From: Clostridiales bacterium
GTDB lineage: Bacteria; Bacillota; Clostridia; Lachnospirales; WQUN01
Assembly (NCBI GenBank): GCA_031287685.1
Contig: JAITSQ010000023.1
Coordinates: forward strand, 1 to 64,000
Direction of reading: 5' to 3'
DNA: 64,000 bases
Part shown: piece after piece, positions 40,146 to 48,491 of the stretch
Layout of the letters: each line of letters starts with the position of its first letter
Numbering within the stretch: position 1 is the first letter of the stretch
Notes under the pieces: generated by a model
What the model saw: only the letters and a program-made list of their open reading frames with translations
Databases searched by the model: none
Told to the model about the DNA's origin: nothing
Position numbers and translations under genes: made by a program

Positions 40146-41372
40146 ATGGAAAACGTGTTTGACACGCTGGCCGCGCGAGGCTTCTTGGAGCAATGCACGC
40201 ACGAGGAGAGCGCCCGCGAGCTTCTCGGGCGGGAAAAGACGACTTTCTACGTAGGCTTTGACCCGACGGCGGACAGCCTCCACGTGGGGCATTACCTGAC
40301 GGCGGTGGCTATGGCGCATATGCAGAGGGCGGGGCACGTCCCGATTATGCTTATGGGCGGCGGCACCGGCCAGGTGGGCGACCCTACGGACAAAACGGAA
40401 ATGCGCCGGATTATGCCGGTTGAGGAAATTAATCGCAACGCGGAGTGTTTCAAGCGGCAGCTTTCGCGGTTTATAGACGTTTCGGAGGGCCGGGCGATAT
40501 TGGCCAATAACGCGGACTGGCTGCTGGAGCTTAAATACCTGCCGTTTATACGGGAATACGGCGTGCATTTTTCCGTAAACAAAATGCTGACGGCGGATTC
40601 TTACCGCACGCGTTTTGAGCGGGGGCTGTCGTTTTTTGAGTTTAATTATCAGCTGCTGCAGGCCTACGACTTCCTGGAGTTATACCGCAGGCACGGCTGC
40701 GCGCTGCAAATGGGCGGGCGGGACCAATGGTCGAACATAATAGCGGGGGTGGAGCTTATCCGCCGCGTGGAGGGCGCGGACGCGCAAGGGGTCACTTTTA
40801 AGCTGCTGACGCGTTCGGACGGGCAGAAAATGGGCAAGAGCCTGGGCGGCGCGGTCTGGCTTGACGGGGAGAAGACCCCGCCGTATGATTTCTTTCAGTA
40901 CTGGCGCAACACGGACGACGCGGACGTCCTGCGCTTTATGAAGCTGCTTACGTTCCTGCCGCTTGAGCAAATCGCGGAATATGAAACCGCCTCCGGCAGC
41001 GGGCTGAACCCCGCCAAGGAACTTCTGGCGTATGAGGTGACGAAAAATGTTCACGGCGAGGAGGAGGCCGAAAAAGCGCGGGAGGCCGCGCGCTCTCTCT
41101 TTTCGGGCGGCGGCGGGGGGCAGGGCGCGCCCCGCACGGCCCTCCCGAAGGCGGAGCTGGACGCGGGGATAGGCGTAATTGACTTGCTCGTCCGGACGGG
41201 CTTGTGTAAAACCAAAAGCGAGGCCCGCCGCGCGCTGGAGCAGGGCGGGGTAAAAATAGGCGGCGAGCGGGCCGGGGATTTTGAGCGCGTCGTGACGGCG
41301 GCGGATTTTTCAAACGGGGAGCTGCTGCTTCAGAAAGGCAAGAAGGCGTATCACAGAATAACCGCGGAATAG
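40146..41372 (+). CDS. tyrS: Tyrosyl-tRNA synthetase
   Basis: TyrRS charges tRNA-Tyr. The protein of about 408 residues has the class I HIGH-like motif HVGHYL (DPTADSLHVGHYL), GGRDQWSNI, the KMSKS-like KMGKS and a C-terminal S4 domain (ARRALEQGGVKIGG). The ATG at 40146 gives a start of MENVFDTL as in relatives; the ATG at 40137 is also possible as GAGGA lies nearer to it. No T-box leader is seen in the 85 bases after the promoter. uppP follows after 10 bases. Confidence 0.94.
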   Translation: MENVFDTLAARGFLEQCTHEESARELLGREKTTFYVGFDPTADSLHVGHYLTAVAMAHMQRAGHVPIMLMGGGTGQVGDPTDKTEMRRIMPVEEINRNAECFKRQLSRFIDVSEGRAILANNADWLLELKYLPFIREYGVHFSVNKMLTADSYRTRFERGLSFFEFNYQLLQAYDFLELYRRHGCALQMGGRDQWSNIIAGVELIRRVEGADAQGVTFKLLTRSDGQKMGKSLGGAVWLDGEKTPPYDFFQYWRNTDDADVLRFMKLLTFLPLEQIAEYETASGSGLNPAKELLAYEVTKNVHGEEEAEKAREAARSLFSGGGGGQGAPRTALPKAELDAGIGVIDLLVRTGLCKTKSEARRALEQGGVKIGGERAGDFERVVTAADFSNGELLLQKGKKAYHRITAE

Positions 41373-41382
41373 GGGCGTTTTT

Positions 41383-42201
41383 ATGGGCTTAATTAAAGCC
41401 GTCGTTCTTGGCGTAATAGAGGGGATAACCGAGTGGCTTCCTATAAGCAGCACGGGACACATGATTCTGGTGAACGAGTTTTTGCGCCTGTCGCCGGACA
41501 AGGCGTTTACAGACTTGTTTCTTGTGGTGATTCAGCTGGGGGCGATTCTGGCCGTCGTCATAATGTACTGGGAGCGGCTTTTTCCGTTTGAACTAAGTCC
41601 GTTCCGCGTGAAGAAAGAAATCTGGGTTATGTGGGGCAAGATTGTCATAGCGTCCGCGCCGGTGGCCGCGCTGGGCTTCGCCTTCGGGGACGCGGTTCAG
41701 GAGCGGCTCTACAACCCGCGGGCCGTGGCGGCGGCGCTTATTGTGTTCGGGTTCGTGTTTATCATCGCCGAGCGTAAAAAAAAGGCCGGGAAGCTTCCCG
41801 AAAAGATAACGGAGACCGGCGGGATAAGCGTCCGGACGGCGCTGGCCGTCGGCGCGTTTCAGGCGTGCGCCCTGGTTCCCGGAGTGTCCCGGTCGGGCGC
41901 GTCGATTGTCGGCGGCTTATTGTCGGGGCTGAGCCGGGCGCTTTCGGCGGAGTTTTCGTTTTTTCTGGCCATTCCGGCTATGGCCGGCGCGAGCCTGCTT
42001 AAGATGATAAAATTCGGCTCGGCGCTCTCCCCGGGGGAGGCTTCGATGCTGATAACAGGCGGAGCCGCCGCGTTTGGCGTGTCGGTGGCGGCGATACGGT
42101 TTATGATGAGGTTTATAAAGAAAGGGAGCTTCGAGGGGTTCGGGTGGTACAGGATTGCGCTGGGGCTTGCGGTTTTAGCCTATTTCGCGGCGGCGAGGTA
42201 A
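41383..42201 (+). CDS. uppP: Undecaprenyl-diphosphatase
   Basis: UppP (BacA) recycles the lipid carrier of wall synthesis by removing a phosphate from undecaprenyl diphosphate. The 272-residue membrane protein shows the two family motifs: EGITEWLPISSTGH (near residue 13) and PGVSRSGASI (near 166), with about eight membrane segments. It is probably cotranscribed with tyrS and is followed by a bidirectional terminator. Confidence 0.94.
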   Translation: MGLIKAVVLGVIEGITEWLPISSTGHMILVNEFLRLSPDKAFTDLFLVVIQLGAILAVVIMYWERLFPFELSPFRVKKEIWVMWGKIVIASAPVAALGFAFGDAVQERLYNPRAVAAALIVFGFVFIIAERKKKAGKLPEKITETGGISVRTALAVGAFQACALVPGVSRSGASIVGGLLSGLSRALSAEFSFFLAIPAMAGASLLKMIKFGSALSPGEASMLITGGAAAFGVSVAAIRFMMRFIKKGSFEGFGWYRIALGLAVLAYFAAAR

Positions 42202-42216
42202 AAAACGGAATAATAT

Positions 42217-42250
42217 AAAAACCCCGCGCGTAGGCTAAGCGCGGGGTTTT
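42217..42250. terminator. Bidirectional terminator between uppP and lysA
   Basis: Arms AAAACCCCGCGC and GCGCGGGGTTTT around a nine-base loop, serving both convergent genes. Confidence 0.88.
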
Positions 42251-42256
42251 ACGTAA

Positions 42257-43504
42257 CTATTCAAACTTTATACCCGTGACGTCGAGCGTGGCGAAATAAT
42301 CCGCCGGGGTCTCGGCGCGTCTTATAAGCTCCGTCGAGCCGTCTTCTTTCAGGAGGATTTCGGCGGATTTGAGCTTGCCGTTGTAGTTATAGCCCATTGA
42401 GAAGCCGTGCGCGCCGGAATCGTGGATAATGAGCTTGTCCCCTATGTCGATTTTCGGAAGCCGGCGGTCAATCGCGAATTTGTCGTTGTTTTCGCACAGG
42501 GAGCCGGTCACGTCGCAGATAAAATCCTCCGGCGCGTCCTCCTTGCCCGCCACGGTTATGTGGTGGTACGCGCCGTACATAGCCGGGCGCATAAGGTTGA
42601 CGGCGCTCGCGTCCAGGCCGACATAATTTTTGTAAATTTCTTTTTTATGGAGGACGGTGGCCACAAGGCAGCCGTACGGCCCGGTCATAAACCGGCCGAG
42701 TTCGCTGTACACGGCGGGGCGCGTGTCTGAGCCGCTGAAAGTTTCGTTATACACAGCGGCGACCCTCCTGCCGATTTCCGCTATGTCGTTCGGCTCCTCG
42801 TCCGGCTTGTAGGGTATGCCTATTCCGCCGGAAAGGTTTACAAAGGAGACCTCCGCGCCCGTCTCGCCGCGGAGCCACAGGGCCGTCTCAAAAAGAACCC
42901 GCGCCAGCTCCGGGTAATAGTCGTTTGTTAAGGTATTGCTGGCCAGAAAAGCGTGCAGGCCAAATTTTTTCGCGCCCAGCTCCCGGAGCTTTATAAAGCC
43001 GTCCCGGAGCTGCGCTTTCGTAAAGCCGTACTTGGCTTCGGCCGGGGTGTCCATAATCCGGTTTTTTATGGCGAAATCTCCGCCGGGGTTGAAGCGGCAG
43101 CAAATAGTTTCGGGTATTCCGCAGATTTCCCGCAGGAACTCTATGTGAGAGAAATCGTCGAGATTTATGAGCGCGCCGATTTTCGCGGCGTATTCGTATT
43201 CGTCTCGGGGGGTGGCGTTCGACGAGAACATTATTTCCTCGCCCGAGAAGCCGCACGCCCGCGCCATCATAAGTTCCGTCAGGCTTGAGCAGTCCGCGCC
43301 GCAGCCCTCCTCCCGCAGGATTTTAAGGAGGACGGGGTTGGGCGTAGCCTTGACCGCGAAATATTCCTTAAAGCCGGAGTTCCAGGCGAAAGCCGCGTTC
43401 ACCGCCCGGGCGTTCCGCCGGATGCCCGCCTCGTCGTACAGATGGTAGGGCGTGGGGTGCGGGATTTTCTTCAGCCCCTCAAGGGTTATAAACGGTTTTT
43501 TCAT
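42257..43504 (-). CDS. lysA: Diaminopimelate decarboxylase
   Basis: LysA converts meso-diaminopimelate to lysine using PLP. The protein of about 415 residues has the PLP lysine motif YFAVKATPNP near residue 48, HAFLASNT, LSGGIGIPY and, late, CDVTGSLCENND and HDSGAHGFSM. The ATG at 43504 has GGGAGG nine bases ahead; the TTG six bases further upstream is less likely. It is a single-gene unit with its own promoter. Confidence 0.93.
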   Translation of the reverse strand: MKKPFITLEGLKKIPHPTPYHLYDEAGIRRNARAVNAAFAWNSGFKEYFAVKATPNPVLLKILREEGCGADCSSLTELMMARACGFSGEEIMFSSNATPRDEYEYAAKIGALINLDDFSHIEFLREICGIPETICCRFNPGGDFAIKNRIMDTPAEAKYGFTKAQLRDGFIKLRELGAKKFGLHAFLASNTLTNDYYPELARVLFETALWLRGETGAEVSFVNLSGGIGIPYKPDEEPNDIAEIGRRVAAVYNETFSGSDTRPAVYSELGRFMTGPYGCLVATVLHKKEIYKNYVGLDASAVNLMRPAMYGAYHHITVAGKEDAPEDFICDVTGSLCENNDKFAIDRRLPKIDIGDKLIIHDSGAHGFSMGYNYNGKLKSAEILLKEDGSTELIRRAETPADYFATLDVTGIKFE

Positions 43505-43548
43505 TAACAATATACCTCCCGTTGCGCGTTTTCCTAAATTTACAACAT

Positions 43549-43577
43549 ATTATAACATAAACCGGGGAGACGCGCAA
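43549..43577 (-). promoter_or_regulatory. Promoter of lysA
   Basis: On the minus strand TTGCGC (43577-43572), 17-bp spacer, TATAAT (43554-43549). Confidence 0.6.
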
Positions 43578-43605
43578 ACGGCGGATTATTTAGCGAGAAA
43601 GCCCT

Positions 43606-45099
43606 CTACAGCTCCGCCAGCTTCCCGTAAAGCTCTCGCGTGCTGGCGTAAACCTCCCGGAAAACGGGGTAAAACTTGGCGTATTCGGCCGCGTTTTCGG
43701 GTATGGGCGCGTATTCTTTTTCGACGCGCATTGTCTTTTCCTTCGCGCTCTTGAAATCCGGAAACAGGCCCGCGCCCACCCCGGCAATCAGCGCAGCGCC
43801 GAAGGCCGGCCCTTCGCTCACGTTAAGGAGCTTCAGGGGCACGCCGATAACGTCGCAGATAATTTGGCCCCAGAGCGGGCTTTTGCCGCCGCCCCCGGTA
43901 ATGTATACCTCGTTCATCTCCGCGAAGCCGGACACAAGGTTAAACATATCCTTCAGGCCGAACGCCACGCCCTCCATAACCGCGCGGGCCAGCGCCCCCT
44001 TGCCCGAAAGCGGGGACAGGCCGAAGAACACGCCGCGGGCGTTCGGGTCGGTGTGCGGGCACCTTTCGCCGAAAAGATAAGGCGTGAAAATCAGCTTGTT
44101 CGAGCCTATCGGCGCCTCCGCCGCCAGGCGGTTGAGTTCGTCGAAAGACTCTCCCGTTAAAAGCTCCCGCTTCAGCCAGTTGAGGCACTCTCCGGCGCTG
44201 AGCATACAGCCCATCGCGTAGAGGCTCCCCGGATAGGAATAATTGAACAGGTGCACCGCGCCCGTCACCTCGGCGCGTATGCCGTCCAGAAAAGCCACGA
44301 CGGTGCCGCTTGTTCCGACGCTTATGACCGCCTGGCCGCTGGCCACGACTCCGTTGCCGATTGCGGCGCAGCTATTGTCCGCCCCGCCGGCGATTACCTT
44401 AACCCCGTCCGGCAGGCCAAGCTCCGCCGCAACGTCCGGGCGCGCCAAGCCCACGACGGCGGTGGATTCCATCGCGTCGGGCAGCAGGTCCGGCGAAACG
44501 CCCACGCGCCGGACGAAATCCGCGTTGAAGCGGCGGTTTTTAACGTCGAAGCAGAGCGTGCCCGCCGCGTCCGAATAATCCGTGGCGATCCGCCCGGTGA
44601 GCGCGTAATTGATGTAATCCTTGGGCATTATAACCTTGGCGACGCGAGCGTAGTTCTCCGGCTCGTTCTCCTTAAGCCAGAGGATTTTCGGCAGAGTAAA
44701 CCCCTCCAGGGCCAGATTGCAGACTTCCTTCAGCACGCCCTCCCGCCCGCCGCCTTTTTCGTAAATTTCCTTGGTCTGCGGGGTTGTGCGCGTGTCGTTC
44801 CAGAGGATAGCCGGGCGCACCGGCCCGCCGTTTTTATCCAGAAACACGGAGCTGTGCATCTGGCCGGAGACCGCCAGCGAGACTACGTTTTTCGCGGCCT
44901 CCGGGCTGCCGGAGCAAAGCTCTTTTATGCACGAAAAAGCCGCGTCGCGCCAGACCTCCGGCTTCTGCTCGACGCAACCGCGCTCCCCGAAATCGGGCTT
45001 GTAGCTTTTGCCCGCCTGGCCGGCAAGCTTTCCGTCCCCTGAAAGCAGTACGCATTTTACGCCGCTTGTTCCCAAATCCACGCCTATTGAAAAATCCAA
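43606..45099 (-). CDS. xylB: Xylulokinase (FGGY family)
   Basis: XylB phosphorylates D-xylulose before the pentose phosphate pathway. The protein of about 497 residues has the FGGY fold with IGVDLGTSGVK at the start, VSGQMHSSVFLD, LWNDTR, the IAGGADNSCAAIG segment and EVYITGGGGKSPLW. I chose the TTG at 45099, since GAGGGG lies eight bases ahead and the length then fits the family; the frame is open to a TTG at 45135 without such a site. A promoter and an inverted repeat that could bind a sugar-responsive repressor lie upstream. No xylose isomerase is next to it. Confidence 0.88.
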   Translation of the reverse strand: MDFSIGVDLGTSGVKCVLLSGDGKLAGQAGKSYKPDFGERGCVEQKPEVWRDAAFSCIKELCSGSPEAAKNVVSLAVSGQMHSSVFLDKNGGPVRPAILWNDTRTTPQTKEIYEKGGGREGVLKEVCNLALEGFTLPKILWLKENEPENYARVAKVIMPKDYINYALTGRIATDYSDAAGTLCFDVKNRRFNADFVRRVGVSPDLLPDAMESTAVVGLARPDVAAELGLPDGVKVIAGGADNSCAAIGNGVVASGQAVISVGTSGTVVAFLDGIRAEVTGAVHLFNYSYPGSLYAMGCMLSAGECLNWLKRELLTGESFDELNRLAAEAPIGSNKLIFTPYLFGERCPHTDPNARGVFFGLSPLSGKGALARAVMEGVAFGLKDMFNLVSGFAEMNEVYITGGGGKSPLWGQIICDVIGVPLKLLNVSEGPAFGAALIAGVGAGLFPDFKSAKEKTMRVEKEYAPIPENAAEYAKFYPVFREVYASTRELYGKLAEL

Positions 45100-45161
45100 A
45101 GAAACACCCCTCGCCGCGATTCCCCGGTTTTGCAAAAAGGGAATTGCCTTAATGTGTATTT

Positions 45162-45192
45162 TGTGTTATTCTTTATAGAAAAATATAACACA
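45162..45192. promoter_or_regulatory. Possible operator downstream of the xylB -10 box
   Basis: TGTGTTAT (45162-45169) and ATAACACA (45185-45192) are exact inverted copies 15 bases apart; the right arm overlaps the -10 box of the leftward promoter. A binding repressor is not in the window. Confidence 0.45.
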
Positions 45193-45211
45193 GCCGGCGG
45201 CGTAATGTCAA
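45183..45211 (-). promoter_or_regulatory. Promoter of xylB
   Basis: On the minus strand TTGACA (45211-45206), 17-bp spacer, TTATAT (45188-45183). Confidence 0.65.
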
Positions 45212-45321
45212 TAATTATATTTCAATAAAGTTACAGTTTTCTCGCCGGCCTTGACGGGTCCGGCCGAACGGAATATTTATCGCGTTTTTGTCAAATACTA
45301 CATTTAGAAAAATTCCGCGGC

Positions 45322-45518
45322 TATAGCAATTTTACAAAACGCTGACCGCCCGAAAAAACACTGGTTTTAAGCCGTTTTTCGCGAAGGAGGGGGCTTTAAT
45401 TTGTCTAAATTTGTTTTAGACAAATTAAAACACCGAGCAACGCCGGCAGTCAAGGAGGGGGCTTTGAGCTTCTCTTGGAAGCTCAAAACACCGAGCCGCG
45501 ATTTTGAAAATTGCTATA
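45322..45518. mobile_element. MITE-like palindromic element upstream of spoVT (family E)
   Basis: 197 bp bounded by TATAGCAATTTTACAAAACG and CGATTTTGAAAATTGCTATA. Inside lie the right part of a family B hairpin (CCCGAAAAAACACTGG) and two family A hairpins: arms AATTTGTCTAAA/TTTAGACAAATT (about 45384-45440), and GAGCTTCTC/GGAAGCTC (about 45452-45497). It has no gene. The rest of the 45136-45563 gap holds the xylB promoter and AT-rich sequence. Confidence 0.8.
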
Positions 45519-45563
45519 CAGATGCGCAGACTATATATATCTTTACTTTAGGAGGAATTATGT

Positions 45564-46109
45564 TTGAAAGCAACAGGAATAGTACGAAGGATAGATGATT
45601 TGGGACGCGTGGTTATACCTAAGGAAATCCGGCGCACGCTCCGCATACGGGAGGGAGACCCGCTGGAGATTTTCACCGACCGCGAGGGCGAGATAATCCT
45701 GAAAAAATATTCCCCGATAGGGGAGCTTGGGAGCTTCGCCAAGGAATACGCCGAAAGCCTTTCGCAGACGAGCGGCCACGTGACCTGCATTGTGGATAAA
45801 GACCAGATTATAGCGGCGGCGGGCGCGGCCAAGAAGGATTTTCTGGAGAAGCACATTTCAAGCGAGCTTGAGGACGCGATTAACCGCCGGGCCACCATTA
45901 TCGCGGCGCACGGAGAGACCGGCTTCGTGCCGATACTTGAGGACGAAAACGACGCCTCCTACGCGCACGAGCTGATAACGCCCATTATTTCCGAGGGCGA
46001 CGTTCTGGGCGCGGTGGTCCTGCTCTCCCCCGATAAAAAAATGGGGGAGCTTGAGGGCAAACTGGCCCAGACGGCGGCCGGGTTTCTGGGGAAACAAATG
46101 GAGGCGTAA
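45564..46109 (+). CDS. spoVT: Stage V sporulation regulator SpoVT
   Basis: SpoVT is a DNA-binding regulator of forespore genes. The 181-residue protein has the N-terminal AbrB swapped-hairpin domain (TGIVRRIDDLGRVVIPKEIR, cited as DDLGRVVIPKEIRR) and a C-terminal GAF-like sensor domain. The start is a TTG at 45564, eight bases after GGAGG; the nearby ATG is out of frame. A MITE-like element ends 45 bases upstream, so the native promoter may lie within or beyond it. A terminator follows. Confidence 0.92.
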   Translation: MKATGIVRRIDDLGRVVIPKEIRRTLRIREGDPLEIFTDREGEIILKKYSPIGELGSFAKEYAESLSQTSGHVTCIVDKDQIIAAAGAAKKDFLEKHISSELEDAINRRATIIAAHGETGFVPILEDENDASYAHELITPIISEGDVLGAVVLLSPDKKMGELEGKLAQTAAGFLGKQMEA

Positions 46110-46126
46110 GGCAAGTTTGCGTAAAC

Positions 46127-46157
46127 AAAAAGGGACGCCTCCGCCGGCGCCCCTTTT
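46127..46157 (+). terminator. Terminator after spoVT
   Basis: AAAAAGGG-CGCC and GGCG-CCCTTTT form a stem around TCCGCC with one internal mismatch, ending in TTTTG. Confidence 0.7.
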
Positions 46158-46243
46158 GCGTTGCGCCGCGCCAGTACAGGTTCTTAAAGGGCCGTTAAAT
46201 TATCGAGCAGAATTGCTTTATAGGGGAGAGGGGCGTCGGGCGG

Positions 46244-47632
46244 ATGGGCAGGAGAAAATACGCGGATTTGGAGCTTTTTATAGACGAGGAGGAGTTTTTG
46301 GGCAGGGGGTCGGCTCGTTTCGGGGATAAAAGGATTGTGGTAAAACGCGCTCTTTTGGGGCAGAAAGTCCTGGCGCGCGCGCGCCTGTGCGGGCGGGAGG
46401 TTTTGGAGGGGCGGCTTCTGCGGGTTCTGGAGCGCGCGGAGGGGGAGGTCGAGCCGGCCTGTCCGGATTTCGGCGCGTGCGGGGGCTGTATGTACCAGAG
46501 CCTGACTTACGCCGACGAAACCGCGCGGAAGGAGCGGCTTGCCCGCGCGCTCCTGGCGCCGTTCTCGGCGGGGGCCGAATATCTGGGGCTTACGCCCTCC
46601 CCCGTCTTGCGCGGGTACAAAAACAAAATGGAGTATTCTTTCGGGGACGGCGGCCCCGGCTCCGCGCTGGAGCTTGGTATGCGCAGGACGGGCGGCTTCT
46701 ACGAAACCGTCACCGCGCGGGACTGCAGCCTTGTGGATAACGATTTCCGGAAAATAGTGTCCGAGACGCTGTCCTTTTTCCGGGAGAGCGGGGAGGCGTT
46801 TTATCATACCCGGCGGCATACGGGGGTTTTGCGCCATCTGATAATAAGAAAGGCGCGGTTCACCGGGGAAATTCTGGTGAATTTGGAGACGGCGGGCGGG
46901 CTGACGGCGGATTTGGGCGGCTACGCCGGCGTTATCAGCCGCCTTGACACGGACGGCCGCGTAGAGGGCGTTTTGCACACGCTGAACAACTCCCTGTCGG
47001 ACGCGGTGAAGCCGGAGGAGGTCAGGACGCTTTTCGGGCGGGATTTTATCACGGAGGAGCTTTTCGGCTTAAAATTCCGCGTCACGCCGTTTTCGTTCTT
47101 TCAGACAAACTCGGCGGGGGCGGAGGCTCTTTACGGCCTCGTCCGTGGGCTTACGGAGGAAATCCCCGCGCCCGGAAACGGCGGGTTAAAGGTGTTTGAC
47201 CTGTATTCGGGCACGGGGACGATAGCGCAGATAATCGCGGGCGGCGTAAAAGAGGTGACGGCGGTGGAGCTTGTGCCGGAGGCCGCGGCCTCCGCGAGGC
47301 GGGCGGCGGAGGAAAACGGCGTCGGAAACTGCCGTTTTCTTACGGGGGACGTGCTGGAGGTCGTGAAAAAGCTTGCCGAAGCCCCGGCTTCAGCTCCGGA
47401 TTTGATAATACTCGACCCGCCGCGAGAGGGGGTTTCGCCCAAAGCCCTGCCGAAGATCGCGGGCTTCGGCGCGGGGCATATCCTGTACGTTTCGTGCAAC
47501 CCCGCCACCCTCTCGCGGGATATGGAGAAATTGGCGGGGTTCGGCTACAAGTGCGTAAAATACGCCTTCTGCGATATGTTCCCCCGCGCGGCGCATTTAG
47601 AAAGCGTCGCGCTGCTGCGGAAAAACGCCTGA
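46244..47632 (+). CDS. rlmD: 23S rRNA (uracil-C5)-methyltransferase, RlmD/RlmCD type
   Basis: The 462-residue protein has an N-terminal TRAM-like part, a four-cysteine iron-sulphur site (CPDFGACGGC with an upstream or later Cys), the SAM-binding FDLYSGTGTIAQI and the catalytic region ILDPPREGVSPK with VSCNPATLSRD, whose Cys attacks uracil C6. Family members make 5-methyluridine in 23S rRNA (U747 and/or U1939) and cannot be separated from tRNA m5U54 enzymes with full certainty. GGAGAGGGG precedes the ATG. GC-rich codon use matches the core genome. Confidence 0.88.
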   Translation: MGRRKYADLELFIDEEEFLGRGSARFGDKRIVVKRALLGQKVLARARLCGREVLEGRLLRVLERAEGEVEPACPDFGACGGCMYQSLTYADETARKERLARALLAPFSAGAEYLGLTPSPVLRGYKNKMEYSFGDGGPGSALELGMRRTGGFYETVTARDCSLVDNDFRKIVSETLSFFRESGEAFYHTRRHTGVLRHLIIRKARFTGEILVNLETAGGLTADLGGYAGVISRLDTDGRVEGVLHTLNNSLSDAVKPEEVRTLFGRDFITEELFGLKFRVTPFSFFQTNSAGAEALYGLVRGLTEEIPAPGNGGLKVFDLYSGTGTIAQIIAGGVKEVTAVELVPEAAASARRAAEENGVGNCRFLTGDVLEVVKKLAEAPASAPDLIILDPPREGVSPKALPKIAGFGAGHILYVSCNPATLSRDMEKLAGFGYKCVKYAFCDMFPRAAHLESVALLRKNA

Positions 47633-47648
47633 AAAATTTCCGGCTGCT

Positions 47649-47849
47649 TTACGGCCCGGAGCTTGTCTCGGACTGGTCGATAAACTGCTGGAGCCTGCCG
47701 GCGTGGAGGCCCTCCGTCTCGGCGAAGTCGCGGAAACACTCCCGGAGCCGCTCGTCCTCCACCTGCCCCGCGTAGTTCATATAGTCGCGTATGCGCTCCT
47801 GGGTGTCGAGCAGGGCTTTCTTGAGATAATCGTCGTTGCTCATTTGCAT
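47649..47849 (-). CDS. Small helical protein, ferritin-like half
   Basis: The 66-residue protein (DYLKKALLDTQERIRDYMNYA, cited as DYLKKALLDTQERIRDY, then FRDFAETEGLHAGRLQQFI) looks like a two-helix unit with the E..H spacing seen in ferritin-like and rubrerythrin-like proteins, but it holds only half of a four-helix bundle and would need to dimerise. AAGGAG precedes the ATG. It is convergent with rlmD and starts only 17 bases from a MITE-like element. Function unknown. Confidence 0.6.
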   Translation of the reverse strand: MQMSNDDYLKKALLDTQERIRDYMNYAGQVEDERLRECFRDFAETEGLHAGRLQQFIDQSETSSGP

Positions 47850-47866
47850 ACAAAACGCTCCTTAAG

Positions 47867-48016
47867 TATAGCAATTTTCAAAATCGTGGTCTGGCGCGGA
47901 GCGGAAAACCGGCGGCAAGAAGGCGGCTTTTTCGGGCGGCATTAGGCCCGAAAAAACACCGGCTTCAAGCCGTTTTTCGCGAACGTCGGCAGTCAACGTT
48001 TTGTAAAATTGCTGCA
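47867..48016. mobile_element. MITE-like palindromic element upstream of yraN (family E)
   Basis: 150 bp bounded by TATAGCAATTTTCAAAATCG and CGTTTTGTAAAATTGCTGCA, with a complete family B hairpin inside (AAGGCGGCTTTTTCGGGC at 47918-47935 with GCCCGAAAAAACACCGG) and AGCCGTTTTTCGCGAACG near the right end. Same size and plan as the copy at 55750. Confidence 0.8.
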
Positions 48017-48119
48017 TTTGTGAATTACGAAATATTTTCCGCGCAACGGCGGAAAAATATTCACGCGCCCTTGAAATTAAAGAGGGAATATGTTATGCTT
48101 TAGAGAAGGAGGCGGTTTT

Positions 48120-48491
48120 ATGAGAACGGAAAGCGCCGGCGGAAGCCGGGAAAAAGGAATCGCGGGCGAAAACGCCGCCGCTGAATACCTCCGCCTCGGC
48201 GGGTACGAGATTCTGGGGCGCAACTACTCCTGCCGCCAGGGGGAAATTGACATTATCGCCCAAAACGGCGGGTACCTTATATTTGTCGAGGTTAAATCGC
48301 GCAAAAGCTATAGCTGCGGCGCGCCCGCGGAAGCCGTCACCCCGTCAAAACAGCGGAAAATACGGCAAGCGGCCCTGCATTATATTGAAAGCCGAGGCGT
48401 AGGCGAGTGCGACTGCCGCTTCGACGTGCTTGAGGTGCGCTTTTCGGGCGGGACGGGCGTTCCCGTCGGGCATATATTAAACGCGTTTTAA
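48120..48491 (+). CDS. yraN: UPF0102 / YraN family protein (putative endonuclease fold)
   Basis: The 123-residue protein carries the restriction-endonuclease-like core of YraN proteins: GENAAAEYLRLGGYEILGRN, cited as AAAEYLRLGGYEILGRNY, then QGEIDIIAQNGGYLIFVEVK with its Glu/Asp...EVK triad. The activity and role are not established. AAGGAGG lies eight bases ahead of the ATG at 48120. Its stop overlaps the next ATG by one base, so it is coupled to the DUF512 gene. Confidence 0.88.
   Translation: MRTESAGGSREKGIAGENAAAEYLRLGGYEILGRNYSCRQGEIDIIAQNGGYLIFVEVKSRKSYSCGAPAEAVTPSKQRKIRQAALHYIESRGVGECDCRFDVLEVRFSGGTGVPVGHILNAF

Noticed and set aside
45322-45518. Insertion sequence with transposase
   Set aside because: The element is under 200 bp and has no gene; no transposase or RAYT-like protein was recognised anywhere in the window.
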